NCBI RefSeq assembly: GCF_943913955.1
Contig: NZ_CALUAE010000002.1
Span: forward strand, 1 to 64,000
Direction: 5' to 3'
Origin: Mycolicibacterium bacteremicum
GTDB taxonomy: Bacteria; Actinomycetota; Actinomycetes; Mycobacteriales; Mycobacteriaceae
Length of the DNA stretch: 64,000 nt
Below the pieces are notes generated by a model that saw nothing but the letters and a program-made list of their open reading frames with translations, was not told the DNA's origin and did no database searches. The translations under genes and the position numbers were made by a program. Positions 1 through 8,116 of the stretch are shown in pieces (the stretch's first letter is position 1; every line of letters begins with the position of its first letter).

Positions 1-442
1 ACCCGGTCAGGCGGTGGCCGCCGTCGGCGGCGCGGGCCTGCACCGGACCCTGGCCCATCTCTGCATCGAGTGCGACGGTGACGATCTTCGCGCCGTTGAT
101 CGCGGGCGTCGCCCACTGCTGTTGCAGCGACTCGGATCCGAACTTCGCCAGGGCGCCGGCGGCCAGCACCGCGGACTCCAGATACGGTACGGCGGCCAGC
201 TGCCGGCCCAGGGCGGTCAGCACCGCGGCCTGCTCCAGCACGCCGAACCCGCCGCCGCCAACGGTTTCCGGCGCGGCCGTGGACAGGATGTCGGCTTCGA
301 TCAACTTCGCCCACAGATCGCGGTCGAAACGCTGGTCCAGGCCGTCGAGCACGCGCTGGTGCTCATTGGTGACCACGGATTCGGTGATGGTCCGGACCAG
401 GCCACCCAGATCGACGGAGGCCTCGGTGGGGGTGAAATCCAT
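1..442 (-). CDS. fadE27: Acyl-CoA dehydrogenase FadE27 (ChsE5-type), N-terminal part
   Basis: This is the first 147 residues of an acyl-CoA dehydrogenase, cut by the window edge. The protein opens MDFTPTEASVDLGGLVRTI and has the helical N-terminal domain of the family, with GGGGFGVLEQAAVLTALGRQ around residues 62-80. It starts 8 bp after the fadE26 stop, so the two are cotranscribed. In M. tuberculosis the FadE26 and FadE27 chains form an alpha2-beta2 enzyme that dehydrogenates the CoA-activated cholesterol side chain. The name rests on position beside fadE26, fdxD and mce4; the C-terminal half is not visible. Confidence 0.85.
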   Translation of the reverse strand, partial: MDFTPTEASVDLGGLVRTITESVVTNEHQRVLDGLDQRFDRDLWAKLIEADILSTAAPETVGGGGFGVLEQAAVLTALGRQLAAVPYLESAVLAAGALAKFGSESLQQQWATPAINGAKIVTVALDAEMGQGPVQARAADGGHRLTG

Positions 443-450
443 TGTCGTTC

Positions 451-1632
451 CTATCGATTCACTCGGGGCAGGCCGAGCGCGACCATGCCGATGATGTCAC
501 GCTGGATCTCGTTGGTGCCGCCGCCGAAGGTCAGGATCAGGCAGGACCGGTGCATCCGCTCGATCCGGCCGCGCAGCAGCGCGCCCGGGGATCCGGACCG
601 CAGGGTCGCCAACGTGCCGAGCACCTCCATCAGCAGGCGGTAGGCCTCGGTGGCCAGTTCGGTGCCGAACACCTTGGCCGCGGACGCATCCGCGGGCGAG
701 GGCGCCGCGTCGGTGGACGAGGCCAGCTCCCAGTTGATCAATTTGAGCACCTCGGCCTTGGCGTGCACCCGGGCCAGGTTCAGCTGAACCCACTCGGAGT
801 CGATGAGACGCTTTCCGTGGACATCCTTGGTGTTCTGTGCCCATTCGCGAACACCACTGAGTGCCACGAAGATCGGCTGCGCCGAGACCAGGGCGACGCG
901 TTCGTGGTTGAGCTGGTTGGTGACCAGCTTCCAGCCTGCATTCTCCTCACCGACCAACGCGGACTTCGGAACCCGGACGTCCTGGTAGTAGGTGGCGCTG
1001 GTGTCGACACCGGACATGGTGTGCACCGGGGTCCAGGAGAACCCCTCGGCGGTGGTCGGCACGATCAGCATCGAGATGCCGCGGTGCTTCTTAGCCTCGG
1101 GATTGGTGCGCACCGCCAGCCAGACATAGTCGGCATAGGCGATCAGCGAGGTCCACATCTTCTGGCCGTTGATGACGTAGTCGTCCCCGTCGTGCACCGC
1201 GGTGGTGCGCAGCGAGGCCAGGTCGGTACCTGCGCCCGGCTCGGAATAGCCGATGGAGAAATGCAGTTGGCCCGCCGCGATCTTGGGCAGGAAGAACTTC
1301 TTCTGCTCCTCGGTGCCGAAGTGCATGATCGTCGGCGCCACCGAGTTGATGGTCAGGAACGGCACCGGCACATTGGCGATCGAGGCTTCGTCGTTGAAGA
1401 TCAGGCCGTCCATCGGGGGGCGGGCCTGGCCGCCGTACTCGGTCGGCCAGGACAGCGTCAGCCAGCCGTCCTTGCCCATCTGCTCGACGGTTTCGCGGTA
1501 CACGTTGCCCCGCCCCATCTCACCGTCGCTGGCGGCAAGTGCCTCGGCGCGCTCCGGGGTCATGAGTTTGGTGAAATACGACCGCAGTTCGCGGCGCAGC
1601 TCCTCCTGCTCGGCGGTGTAACCGATCCGCAT
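451..1632 (-). CDS. fadE26: Acyl-CoA dehydrogenase FadE26 (ChsE4-type)
   Basis: A 393-residue acyl-CoA dehydrogenase, partner of FadE27 in cholesterol side-chain beta-oxidation. The FAD/substrate motif SIGYSEPGAGTDLASL lies at about residues 126-141. The likely catalytic base is Glu244 in LNHERVAL, which matches the known glutamate of the ChsE4 chain. The C-terminal FGGGTNEIQRDII motif is intact. I chose the ATG giving MRIGYTAEQEELRREL, which aligns with the family start. The frame stays open for another 230 codons upstream, but that extension would run over the divergent promoter and fdxD. The KstR box 70 bp upstream implies repression by KstR until a sterol metabolite is present. Confidence 0.93.
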   Translation of the reverse strand: MRIGYTAEQEELRRELRSYFTKLMTPERAEALAASDGEMGRGNVYRETVEQMGKDGWLTLSWPTEYGGQARPPMDGLIFNDEASIANVPVPFLTINSVAPTIMHFGTEEQKKFFLPKIAAGQLHFSIGYSEPGAGTDLASLRTTAVHDGDDYVINGQKMWTSLIAYADYVWLAVRTNPEAKKHRGISMLIVPTTAEGFSWTPVHTMSGVDTSATYYQDVRVPKSALVGEENAGWKLVTNQLNHERVALVSAQPIFVALSGVREWAQNTKDVHGKRLIDSEWVQLNLARVHAKAEVLKLINWELASSTDAAPSPADASAAKVFGTELATEAYRLLMEVLGTLATLRSGSPGALLRGRIERMHRSCLILTFGGGTNEIQRDIIGMVALGLPRVNR

Positions 1633-1701
1633 GGCGACATCCTGTCTGTCTGAGGTTGCGGGGCCACCGACCGGAGATCGGTTGCCCGCCGATATGCTCG
1701 T

Positions 1702-1715
1702 TGTAACACGTTCTA
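1702..1715. promoter_or_regulatory. KstR operator between fadE26 and fdxD
   Basis: TGTAACACGTTCTA is a perfect match to the mycobacterial KstR consensus TnnAACnnGTTnnA. It lies in the 158-bp divergent region between fadE26 (leftward) and fdxD-hsd4A (rightward), so one site could control both transcripts. KstR is the TetR-family repressor of cholesterol catabolism. Its own gene is not in this window. Confidence 0.88.
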
Positions 1716-1790
1716 GTCTTGCGGTCCAGGGCGGTACCGTTAGCCTGCACATGGGCACACAGCCCGTGCCCGGAGCGCGAGGAGGTTCAC

Positions 1791-1982
1791 ATGCACGTAG
1801 AAGTCGACCGTGACCGCTGCGAAGGTAATGCGGTGTGTCTCGGGATTGCCCCCGACCTGTTTGATCTCGATGATGACGACTATGCCGTCGTGAAAGCCGA
1901 CCCGGTACCCGCCGACCAGGAGGACCTGGCCGAGCAGTCGATAGCCGAATGCCCCCGCGCAGCCCTGATCCGAAAAGACTAG
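1791..1982 (+). CDS. fdxD: 3Fe-4S ferredoxin FdxD
   Basis: A 63-residue ferredoxin. The cluster ligands are the two cysteines of CEGNAVC (C-x5-C, with Asn where 4Fe-4S proteins have the second Cys) and the C-terminal ECPRAAL cysteine, the pattern of mycobacterial 3Fe-4S ferredoxins. The acidic stretch DLDDDDYA is typical. A strong GGAGG lies 5 bp upstream of the ATG. Proteins of this type pass electrons to cytochrome P450s. Its position at the head of the mce4 region suggests a sterol-oxidising partner, but the cognate P450 cannot be told from sequence. The hsd4A start follows 14 bp later. Confidence 0.93.
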   Translation: MHVEVDRDRCEGNAVCLGIAPDLFDLDDDDYAVVKADPVPADQEDLAEQSIAECPRAALIRKD

Positions 1983-1996
1983 AGGTATTCATAACC

Positions 1997-2926
1997 GTGG
2001 CCCCAGAAGCAGCGACGAACTCCAAACAGATCGACCTGTCCGGCAAGGTCGCCGTCGTCACCGGCGCGGCGGCCGGCCTGGGCCGGGCCGAAGCGATAGG
2101 CCTGGCCCGCGCCGGCGCGACGGTGGTGGTCAACGACATGGCCGGCGCGTTGGACAAATCCGATGTGCTGGCCGAGATCGAGGCCGCCGGGTCCAAGGGC
2201 GTCGCCGTGCCCGGTGACATCAGTGCCCGCAGCACCGCCGACGAACTCGTCGAGACCGCGGACCGCCTGGGCGGGCTGGGCATCGTCGTCAACAACGCCG
2301 GCATCACCCGGGACAAGATGCTGTTCAACATGTCCGACGAGGACTGGGACGCGGTGATCGCCGTTCATCTGCGCGGGCATTTCCTGCTGACCCGCAATGC
2401 GGCAACGTACTGGAAAGCCAAGGCCAAGGAATCCGCCGATGGTCAGGTGTACGGACGGATCGTCAACACCTCGTCCGAGGCGGGGATCGCCGGCCCGGTC
2501 GGGCAGGCCAATTACGGTGCCGCCAAGGCCGGTATCACCGCGTTGACGCTGTCGGCGGCCCGCGGGCTCAGCCGGTACGGGGTACGCGCCAACGCCATCG
2601 CCCCGCGGGCCCGCACCGCGATGACCGCCGGTGTGTTCGGCGAGGCGCCGGAACTCGGCGACGGCGAGGTGGATGCGCTGTCCCCGGAACACGTGGTCAC
2701 GCTGGTGACCTATCTGTCCTCCCCGGCGGCCAAGGATGTCAACGGGCAGTTGTTCATCGTGTACGGCCCGACGGTGACGCTGGTCGCCGCGCCGGTGGCC
2801 GCCGAGCGCTTCGAGGCTGCCGGCGCAGCATGGGACCCGGCCGCGCTGAGTGCGACACTCGGGGACTTCTTTGCTGAGAGGGACCCGAATATCGGATTCT
2901 CCGCAACTGAGCTCATGGGTTCTTGA
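1997..2926 (+). CDS. hsd4A: Hsd4A-type short-chain dehydrogenase
   Basis: A 309-residue SDR. The dinucleotide motif TGAAAGLGRAEA and NNAG are followed by the catalytic block S-x12-Y-x3-K (NTSSEAGIAGPVGQANYGAAKAG). The C-terminal extension beyond the SDR core is typical of the Hsd4A / multifunctional-enzyme-type family, which includes 17-beta-hydroxysteroid and 3-hydroxyacyl-CoA dehydrogenases of sterol side-chain degradation. The GTG at 1997 (VAPEAATNSKQID) is preferred because earlier in-frame codons overlap fdxD; AGAGG precedes it. It is transcribed with fdxD from the KstR-controlled promoter. The name follows the M. tuberculosis gene between fdxD and yrbE4A. Confidence 0.85.
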   Translation: MAPEAATNSKQIDLSGKVAVVTGAAAGLGRAEAIGLARAGATVVVNDMAGALDKSDVLAEIEAAGSKGVAVPGDISARSTADELVETADRLGGLGIVVNNAGITRDKMLFNMSDEDWDAVIAVHLRGHFLLTRNAATYWKAKAKESADGQVYGRIVNTSSEAGIAGPVGQANYGAAKAGITALTLSAARGLSRYGVRANAIAPRARTAMTAGVFGEAPELGDGEVDALSPEHVVTLVTYLSSPAAKDVNGQLFIVYGPTVTLVAAPVAAERFEAAGAAWDPAALSATLGDFFAERDPNIGFSATELMGS

Positions 2927-2963
2927 TTTCGGAGAATGCCGTTTCCAGCCGCCCGGAGGCGGC

Positions 2964-2977
2964 TAGAACACGTTCTA
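2964..2977. promoter_or_regulatory. KstR operator upstream of the mce4 operon
   Basis: TAGAACACGTTCTA is a perfect palindromic KstR box (TnnAACnnGTTnnA). It lies 38 bp after hsd4A and 210 bp before yrbE4A. It shows that the mce4 genes have their own KstR-controlled promoter and need not depend on readthrough from fdxD-hsd4A. Confidence 0.88.
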
Positions 2978-3051
2978 GAATGACCTCAATCACACTGGCG
3001 TTGACCTACATAAATAGGAGTTTTCCAAGAACTTTGCCGTTCTTTGACACT

Positions 3052-3065
3052 GTGAACGTGTTCTA
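3052..3065. promoter_or_regulatory. Second, weaker KstR-like box before yrbE4A
   Basis: GTGAACGTGTTCTA matches the KstR consensus except for the first base (G instead of T). It sits 88 bp downstream of the perfect box, in the same 260-bp intergenic region. Two boxes ahead of mce4 could mean cooperative binding or two start sites. The 2927-3187 stretch holds no convincing gene. Confidence 0.6.
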
Positions 3066-3187
3066 GTTACTATGAGCCCGCTCACTAAGGGCAACCTGCA
3101 AATCAGGGGTGGAAAGCCCGCCGGAGCGAACAGATTCCCGCTATTGTCGGGTACTTCGCCACGACGGGACGACAGCCCCATTCGAGA

Positions 3188-3964
3188 ATGGAGTCGAGGT
3201 TGATCGAACAGCTTTCGGCTCCGGCGCGGGCCGTGGGCGGGTTCGTCGAAATGACCATCGACACCTTCGTCAAGATGTGGCGCAGGCCCTTCCAGTTACG
3301 CGAGTTCCTGGATCAGACCTGGATGATCGCGCGGGTGTCGCTGGTGCCGACGCTGCTGGTCTCCATCCCGTTCACCGTGCTGGTCGCCTTCACGCTCAAC
3401 ATCCTGCTCCGCGAGATCGGCGCGGCCGACCTGTCCGGTGCCGGTACGGCTTTCGGTACCATCACCCAGCTCGGGCCGGTGGTGACGGTGCTCGTGGTCG
3501 CCGGCGCGGGCGCCACCGCCATCTGTGCCGACCTCGGCGCCCGCACCATCCGCGAGGAGATCGACGCGATGCGGGTGCTGGGCATCGACCCGATCCAACG
3601 CCTCGTGGTGCCCCGGGTGCTCGCCTCCACCTTCGTGGCGGTGCTGCTCAACGGGCTGGTCTGCGCCATCGGCCTGTCCGGTGGCTACGTCTTCTCGGTC
3701 TTCCTGCAGGGCGTGAACCCGGGTGCGTTCATCAACGGGCTGACCATCCTGACCGGCCTGGGCGAGCTGGTGCTGGCCATGTTCAAGGCCCTGCTGTTCG
3801 GTCTGCTGGCCGGCTTGGTCGGCTGCTACCGCGGCCTGACGGTCCAGGGCGGCCCCAAGGGTGTGGGTATCGCGGTGAACGAGACCGTGGTCTACGCCTT
3901 CATCTGTCTGTTCGTCGTCAACGTCATCCTGACCGCCGTCGGCGTCCGGGTCCTGGAACGGTAG
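3188..3964 (+). CDS. yrbE4A: Mce4 transporter permease YrbE4A (MlaE family)
   Basis: A 258-residue MlaE/YrbE integral membrane protein with about five to six hydrophobic segments. The family cytoplasmic motif EEIDAMRVLGIDP lies near residue 125. YrbE4A and YrbE4B form the permease of the Mce4 cholesterol importer, energised by the MceG ATPase encoded elsewhere. The ATG at 3188 gives MESRLIEQLSAPARAVGGF. A TTG at 3200 (LIEQLSAPARAV) is a serious alternative, because GGAG lies 6 bp before it and the tuberculosis protein begins at the equivalent residue. It is the first gene of a ten-gene operon with almost no spacers. Confidence 0.92.
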   Translation: MESRLIEQLSAPARAVGGFVEMTIDTFVKMWRRPFQLREFLDQTWMIARVSLVPTLLVSIPFTVLVAFTLNILLREIGAADLSGAGTAFGTITQLGPVVTVLVVAGAGATAICADLGARTIREEIDAMRVLGIDPIQRLVVPRVLASTFVAVLLNGLVCAIGLSGGYVFSVFLQGVNPGAFINGLTILTGLGELVLAMFKALLFGLLAGLVGCYRGLTVQGGPKGVGIAVNETVVYAFICLFVVNVILTAVGVRVLER

Positions 3965-3975
3965 GGGACCTGGAG

Positions 3976-4818
3976 ATGAGTTACGACGCGACACTTCGAC
4001 TGCGCCGGTTCTTCCGGGGCGTGCCCCGCACGGTGGACAACATCGGCGAACAGGCGCTGTTCTACGGCGAGTCGATGCGCTACATCCCCAACGCCCTCAC
4101 CCGCTACCGCAAGGAGACCATCCGGCTGGTCGCCGAAATGACCATGGGCGCGGGCGCACTGGTCATGATCGGTGGCACCGTCGGCGTCGCGGCATTCCTC
4201 ACCCTGGCCTCCGGCGGCGTCATCGCCGTACAGGGCTACTCCTCGCTGGGCAACATCGGTATCGAGGCGCTGACCGGCTTCCTGTCGGCATTCCTTAACG
4301 TGCGCATCGTCGCCCCGGTCATCGCCGGGATCGCGCTGGCCGCCACAATCGGGGCCGGCACCACGGCACAGTTGGGTGCCATGCGGGTCGCCGAGGAGAT
4401 CGACGCCGTGGAAGCGATGGCGGTGCACGCGGTTTCGTACCTGGTGTCCACCCGCATCATCGCCGGACTGATCGCCATCGTGCCGCTGTACTCGCTGTCG
4501 GTGCTTGCCGCGTTCTTCGCCGCGCGGTTCACCACGGTGTTCATCAACGGCCAGAGCGCCGGCCTGTACGACCACTACTTCAACACCTTCCTGATACCCA
4601 GCGATCTGCTGTGGTCGTTCCTGCAGGCGATCGTGATGTCGGTCGCGGTCATGCTGGTGCACACCTACCACGGCTACAACGCTTCCGGTGGTCCGGTCGG
4701 GGTGGGCATCGCGGTCGGCCAGGCGGTGCGCACCTCGTTGATCGTCGTCGTCACCATCACCCTGTTCATCTCACTCGCCGTGTACGGCGCGTCCGGCAAC
4801 TTCAACCTCTCCGGGTAG
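3976..4818 (+). CDS. yrbE4B: Mce4 transporter permease YrbE4B (MlaE family)
   Basis: A 280-residue MlaE-family membrane protein, second permease subunit of Mce4. Visible features are the EEIDAVEAMAVHAVSYLVSTR cytoplasmic loop (about residues 140-160), several hydrophobic spans, and a C-terminal span ending in SLAVYGASGNFNLSG. The ATG at 3976 has GGAG just upstream and follows the yrbE4A stop by 11 bp. Other upstream in-frame codons fall inside yrbE4A. With YrbE4A it forms the inner-membrane channel to which the Mce4A-F proteins dock. Confidence 0.93.
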   Translation: MSYDATLRLRRFFRGVPRTVDNIGEQALFYGESMRYIPNALTRYRKETIRLVAEMTMGAGALVMIGGTVGVAAFLTLASGGVIAVQGYSSLGNIGIEALTGFLSAFLNVRIVAPVIAGIALAATIGAGTTAQLGAMRVAEEIDAVEAMAVHAVSYLVSTRIIAGLIAIVPLYSLSVLAAFFAARFTTVFINGQSAGLYDHYFNTFLIPSDLLWSFLQAIVMSVAVMLVHTYHGYNASGGPVGVGIAVGQAVRTSLIVVVTITLFISLAVYGASGNFNLSG

Positions 4819-4825
4819 GTCAGAG

Positions 4826-6028
4826 ATGTGCGACGGAACCGCCAAACGCAGCCACGTCCGGATCGCCGCCGCGATCCTGGCGACCATCGTCGTCATCGCC
4901 GTGGTGCTCACCTATCTGTTCTTCACCGCCGCGTTCACCGCGACCGACACCGTCACGGTGACCTCGCAACGGGCCGGCCTGGTGATGGAACGCGATGCCA
5001 AGGTCAAATACCGCGGCATCCAGATCGGCAAGGTCGCCAATATCGAGTACGCCGGGGACCAGGCCAAGCTGACGTTGTCGATCGAGCGCAACCAGATGCG
5101 CTTCATCCCGTCCAACGCGGTGGTGAAGATCGGCGGTACCACCGTCTTCGGTGCGAAGTCGGTCGAGTTCCTGCCGCCCGAGCAGCCGCGCGACACCACG
5201 CTGCAGGCCGGCACCAACATCCAGGCCTCCGACGTCCAGCTCGAGGTCAACACGCTGTTCCAGACGCTGACCGATGTGCTGCACAAGGTGGACCCGGTCA
5301 ACCTGAACGCCACCGTCACCGCGCTGGGTGAGGGTCTGCGCGGCAACGGCGAGGACCTCGGCGTGGCCATGTCGGGGCTGAACAGCTATCTGGCCCAACT
5401 CAACCCGAAGCTCCCGACGGTCCAGGAAGACCTGCGCAAGACGGCCGTCGTCGCCGACATCTACGGTGATGCCGGGCCCGATCTGGCGACTGTCCTGGAC
5501 AACGCGCCGCGGCTGGCCCAGACCATCGTCGACGAGCAGGACAACTTGAACGCCACCCTGCTGGCTGCGACCGGACTGGCGCAGAACGGCACCGCCACAC
5601 TGGAACCGGCCGCCGATGACTACATCGCCGCGATCCAGCGGTTGCGGGCCCCGCTCAAGGTAGCCGGCGACTACTCACCGGTGATCGGCTGCCTCCTACA
5701 GGGTGTGCGGCAGGCGGTCAACAGATTCGCGCCAATTATTGGCGGTATCCGACCGGGCCTGTTCGTTTCATCTAGCTTCCTACCCGGCGCTCCGGCCTAC
5801 ACCTATCCGGAGAGCCTGCCCATCGTGAACGCCTCCGGCGGGCCGAACTGCCGTGGCCTGCCGAATGTCCCATCGAAGCAATTTGGAGGGAGTTGGTTTC
5901 ATACGCCGTTCCTGGTCACCGACAACGCCTACGTGCCGTATCAGCCCAACACCGAATTGCAGTTCAACGCGCCTTCCACGCTGCAGTTCCTGTTCAACGG
6001 TGCCTTCGCCGAACGGGATGATTTCTAG
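4826..6028 (+). CDS. mce4A: Mce4A, MlaD-domain substrate-binding protein
   Basis: A 400-residue Mce protein. There is a single N-terminal membrane anchor (about residues 12-36), then the MlaD domain with VKYRGIQIGKVANIEYAGDQ (about residues 59-78), then a long helical region and a conserved C-terminal domain. Mce proteins of one operon assemble into a hexameric tube spanning the periplasm, for lipid passage; Mce4 carries cholesterol. It begins 7 bp after yrbE4B and its TAG overlaps the GTG of mce4B by one base (TAGTG), implying translational coupling. Length is normal for Mce4A. Confidence 0.95.
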   Translation: MCDGTAKRSHVRIAAAILATIVVIAVVLTYLFFTAAFTATDTVTVTSQRAGLVMERDAKVKYRGIQIGKVANIEYAGDQAKLTLSIERNQMRFIPSNAVVKIGGTTVFGAKSVEFLPPEQPRDTTLQAGTNIQASDVQLEVNTLFQTLTDVLHKVDPVNLNATVTALGEGLRGNGEDLGVAMSGLNSYLAQLNPKLPTVQEDLRKTAVVADIYGDAGPDLATVLDNAPRLAQTIVDEQDNLNATLLAATGLAQNGTATLEPAADDYIAAIQRLRAPLKVAGDYSPVIGCLLQGVRQAVNRFAPIIGGIRPGLFVSSSFLPGAPAYTYPESLPIVNASGGPNCRGLPNVPSKQFGGSWFHTPFLVTDNAYVPYQPNTELQFNAPSTLQFLFNGAFAERDDF

Positions 6029-7065
6029 TGAACAGAGAACGCAAGACCCTGATCAACGTCGCCGTGTTCACCATGGCGATGGTGCTGGTGGCCGCCGGTC
6101 TGATCGTTGTGTTCGGTCAGTTCCGGTTCGCGTCCAGCAACCAGTATCACGCGACGTTCGCCGAGGCGTCGCGGCTCAAGACCGGCCAGGACGTCCGGAT
6201 CGCCGGTGTGCCGGTCGGATCGGTCAGCGCCGTCACCCTGAACCCGGACAACACCGTCGACGTGGCCTTCGACGTCGACAAGCGCTACCAGCTCTACACC
6301 TCCACCCGCGCGGTGGTGCGCTACGAGAACCTGGTGGGCGATCGCTACATGGAGATCACCTCGGGCCCTGGCGAACTCAAGAAGCTGCCCGCCGGGTCCA
6401 CCATCTCCCGCGACAACACCCAGCCTGCGCTGGATCTCGACGCCCTGCTCGGCGGGCTGCGCCCGGTGCTCAAGGGCCTCGACGGTGCGAAGGTCAACGA
6501 GGTCAGCAATGCCGTCATCGAGCTGCTGCAGGGCCAGGGCGGGGCGGTGCAGAATTTGCTGTCGAGCACCAGTGCGTTCAGCCAGAACCTCGCGGCCCGT
6601 GACGAATTGATCGGCGAGGTGATCACCAACCTGAACACCGTGCTGGGCACCATCGATGAGAAGGGCGATCAGTTCAACGCCAGCGTCGACGAGTTGCAGA
6701 AGCTCATCACCGGACTCGCCGAGAATCGCGACCCCATCGCCGGCGCGATCGGACCGCTCGCCCAGGCCGAGAACGATCTGACCGACATGCTGGAGGCATC
6801 GCGGCGACCGCTGCAGGGCGTGATCGAGAATGCCCGACCGCTGATGCAGCGCCTCGATGAGCGCAAGGGCGACGTGAACAAGGTGATCGAGCCGCTGGCC
6901 GAGAACTATCTGCGGCTGAATGCACTCGGTGCCTACGGCGCGTTCTTCAACATCTACTACTGCTCTATTCGCATGAAGATCAACGGACCGGCGGGCAGCG
7001 ACATCCTGATCCCGTTCGGTGGCCCACCGGATCCGACGAAGGGGAGGTGCTCGGAGAATGGCTAG
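6028..7065 (+). CDS. mce4B: Mce4B, MlaD-domain protein
   Basis: A 345-residue Mce family protein with an N-terminal anchor (residues 10-30), the MlaD domain (LKTGQDVRIAGVPVGSVSAVTL, about residues 50-71), and long alpha-helical repeats rich in Asn/Leu forming the tube. The GTG start overlaps the mce4A stop by one base. The stop lies 8 bp inside mce4C, so the genes are coupled. It is one of six non-identical subunits of the Mce4 cholesterol import tube. Confidence 0.94.
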   Translation: MNRERKTLINVAVFTMAMVLVAAGLIVVFGQFRFASSNQYHATFAEASRLKTGQDVRIAGVPVGSVSAVTLNPDNTVDVAFDVDKRYQLYTSTRAVVRYENLVGDRYMEITSGPGELKKLPAGSTISRDNTQPALDLDALLGGLRPVLKGLDGAKVNEVSNAVIELLQGQGGAVQNLLSSTSAFSQNLAARDELIGEVITNLNTVLGTIDEKGDQFNASVDELQKLITGLAENRDPIAGAIGPLAQAENDLTDMLEASRRPLQGVIENARPLMQRLDERKGDVNKVIEPLAENYLRLNALGAYGAFFNIYYCSIRMKINGPAGSDILIPFGGPPDPTKGRCSENG

Positions 7066-8116
7066 CCCAGATCGCAGCAATCCGCTGCGCACCGGAATTC
7101 TCGGCATCTTCGTTGTGGCGTGCCTGGTGCTGGTGTCCTTCGGCTACACCGGGTTGCCGTGGTGGCCGCAGGGCCGCAACTACGAGGCCTACTTCACCGA
7201 CGCCGGCGGTATCACCCCCGGCAACGACGTGAACGTCTCCGGTATCACGGTCGGCAAGGTGAACTCCGTGTCGCTGGCCGGCGACCAGGCCAAGGTCGGT
7301 TTCACCGTGGACCGGAACATCAAGGTGGGCAACCAGACCCTGGTGGCCATCAAGACCGACACCGTGCTGGGTCAGAAGTCGTTGTCGGTGACCCCCGGCG
7401 GCAGTGGCGATTCCACCGTCATACCGGTCAACCGCACCACCACGCCCTATACGCTGAACTCGGCACTGCAGGATCTCGGCGGTAATGTCAGCGAGCTCGA
7501 CAAGCCGCGGTTCGAGCAGGCACTGCAGACCCTGACCGACACCCTGCGCGATGCCACCCCGCAATTGCGCGGCGCGCTCGACGGGTTCGCCGACCTGAGC
7601 CGCAGCCTCAACAAGCGTGATGCTGCGCTCGAACAGCTGCTGCTGCACGCCAAGAACGTCTCGGACACGCTGGCACAGCGGTCCGGTCAGGTGAACCAGC
7701 TGATCACCGACGGTAATCAGCTCTTCGCCGCACTCGACGAGCGCAGGCAGGCGCTGAGCAGGTTGATCGCCGGCATCGACGATGTCTCCCAACAGCTGTC
7801 CGGATTCGTCGCCGACAACAAGCGCGAGTTCCTGCCCGTGCTGCAGCGGCTGGACGCGGTCATGGACAACCTGCTGGAGCGCAAGGAACACATCGGTGAG
7901 GCGCTGCGCAGGCTGCCACCGTACGCAACTACTCTCGGCGAGGTGGTCGGGTCTGGGTCTGGATTCCACATCAACCTCTACGGTCTGCCGCCGGCGTCCA
8001 TTTCCGAGGTGCTGCTGGATACCTACTTCCAGCCGGGCAAGCTGCCCGACAGCCTCGCCGACTATCTGCGCGGCATCATCTCCGAGCGCCTACTGGTGAG
8101 GCCGAAATCCCCATGA
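7058..8116 (+). CDS. mce4C: Mce4C, MlaD-domain protein
   Basis: A 352-residue Mce family protein starting MASPDRSNPLRTGILG, with a membrane anchor at about residues 10-30. The MlaD segment is ITPGNDVNVSGITVGKVNSVSL, followed by the helical domain. The ATG at 7058 has GGAG directly upstream and overlaps the end of mce4B by 8 bp; it is preferred to the farther upstream in-frame ATG at 7019. The stop overlaps the mce4D start (ATGA). It is a subunit of the Mce4 sterol transporter. Confidence 0.94.
   Translation: MASPDRSNPLRTGILGIFVVACLVLVSFGYTGLPWWPQGRNYEAYFTDAGGITPGNDVNVSGITVGKVNSVSLAGDQAKVGFTVDRNIKVGNQTLVAIKTDTVLGQKSLSVTPGGSGDSTVIPVNRTTTPYTLNSALQDLGGNVSELDKPRFEQALQTLTDTLRDATPQLRGALDGFADLSRSLNKRDAALEQLLLHAKNVSDTLAQRSGQVNQLITDGNQLFAALDERRQALSRLIAGIDDVSQQLSGFVADNKREFLPVLQRLDAVMDNLLERKEHIGEALRRLPPYATTLGEVVGSGSGFHINLYGLPPASISEVLLDTYFQPGKLPDSLADYLRGIISERLLVRPKSP

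Noticed and set aside
442..1653. Long open frame on the plus strand opposite fadE26
   Set aside because: It is antisense to a clear acyl-CoA dehydrogenase; long antisense frames are normal at this GC content, and the translation looks like low-complexity Gly/Arg/His.
1633..2331. N-terminal extension of fadE26
   Set aside because: It would run antisense through fdxD and the KstR promoter, and the family start is at MRIGYTAEQ.
3109..3975. Extension of yrbE4B upstream over yrbE4A
   Set aside because: The extra residues are an out-of-frame reading of yrbE4A; the ATG at 3976 has its own GGAG.
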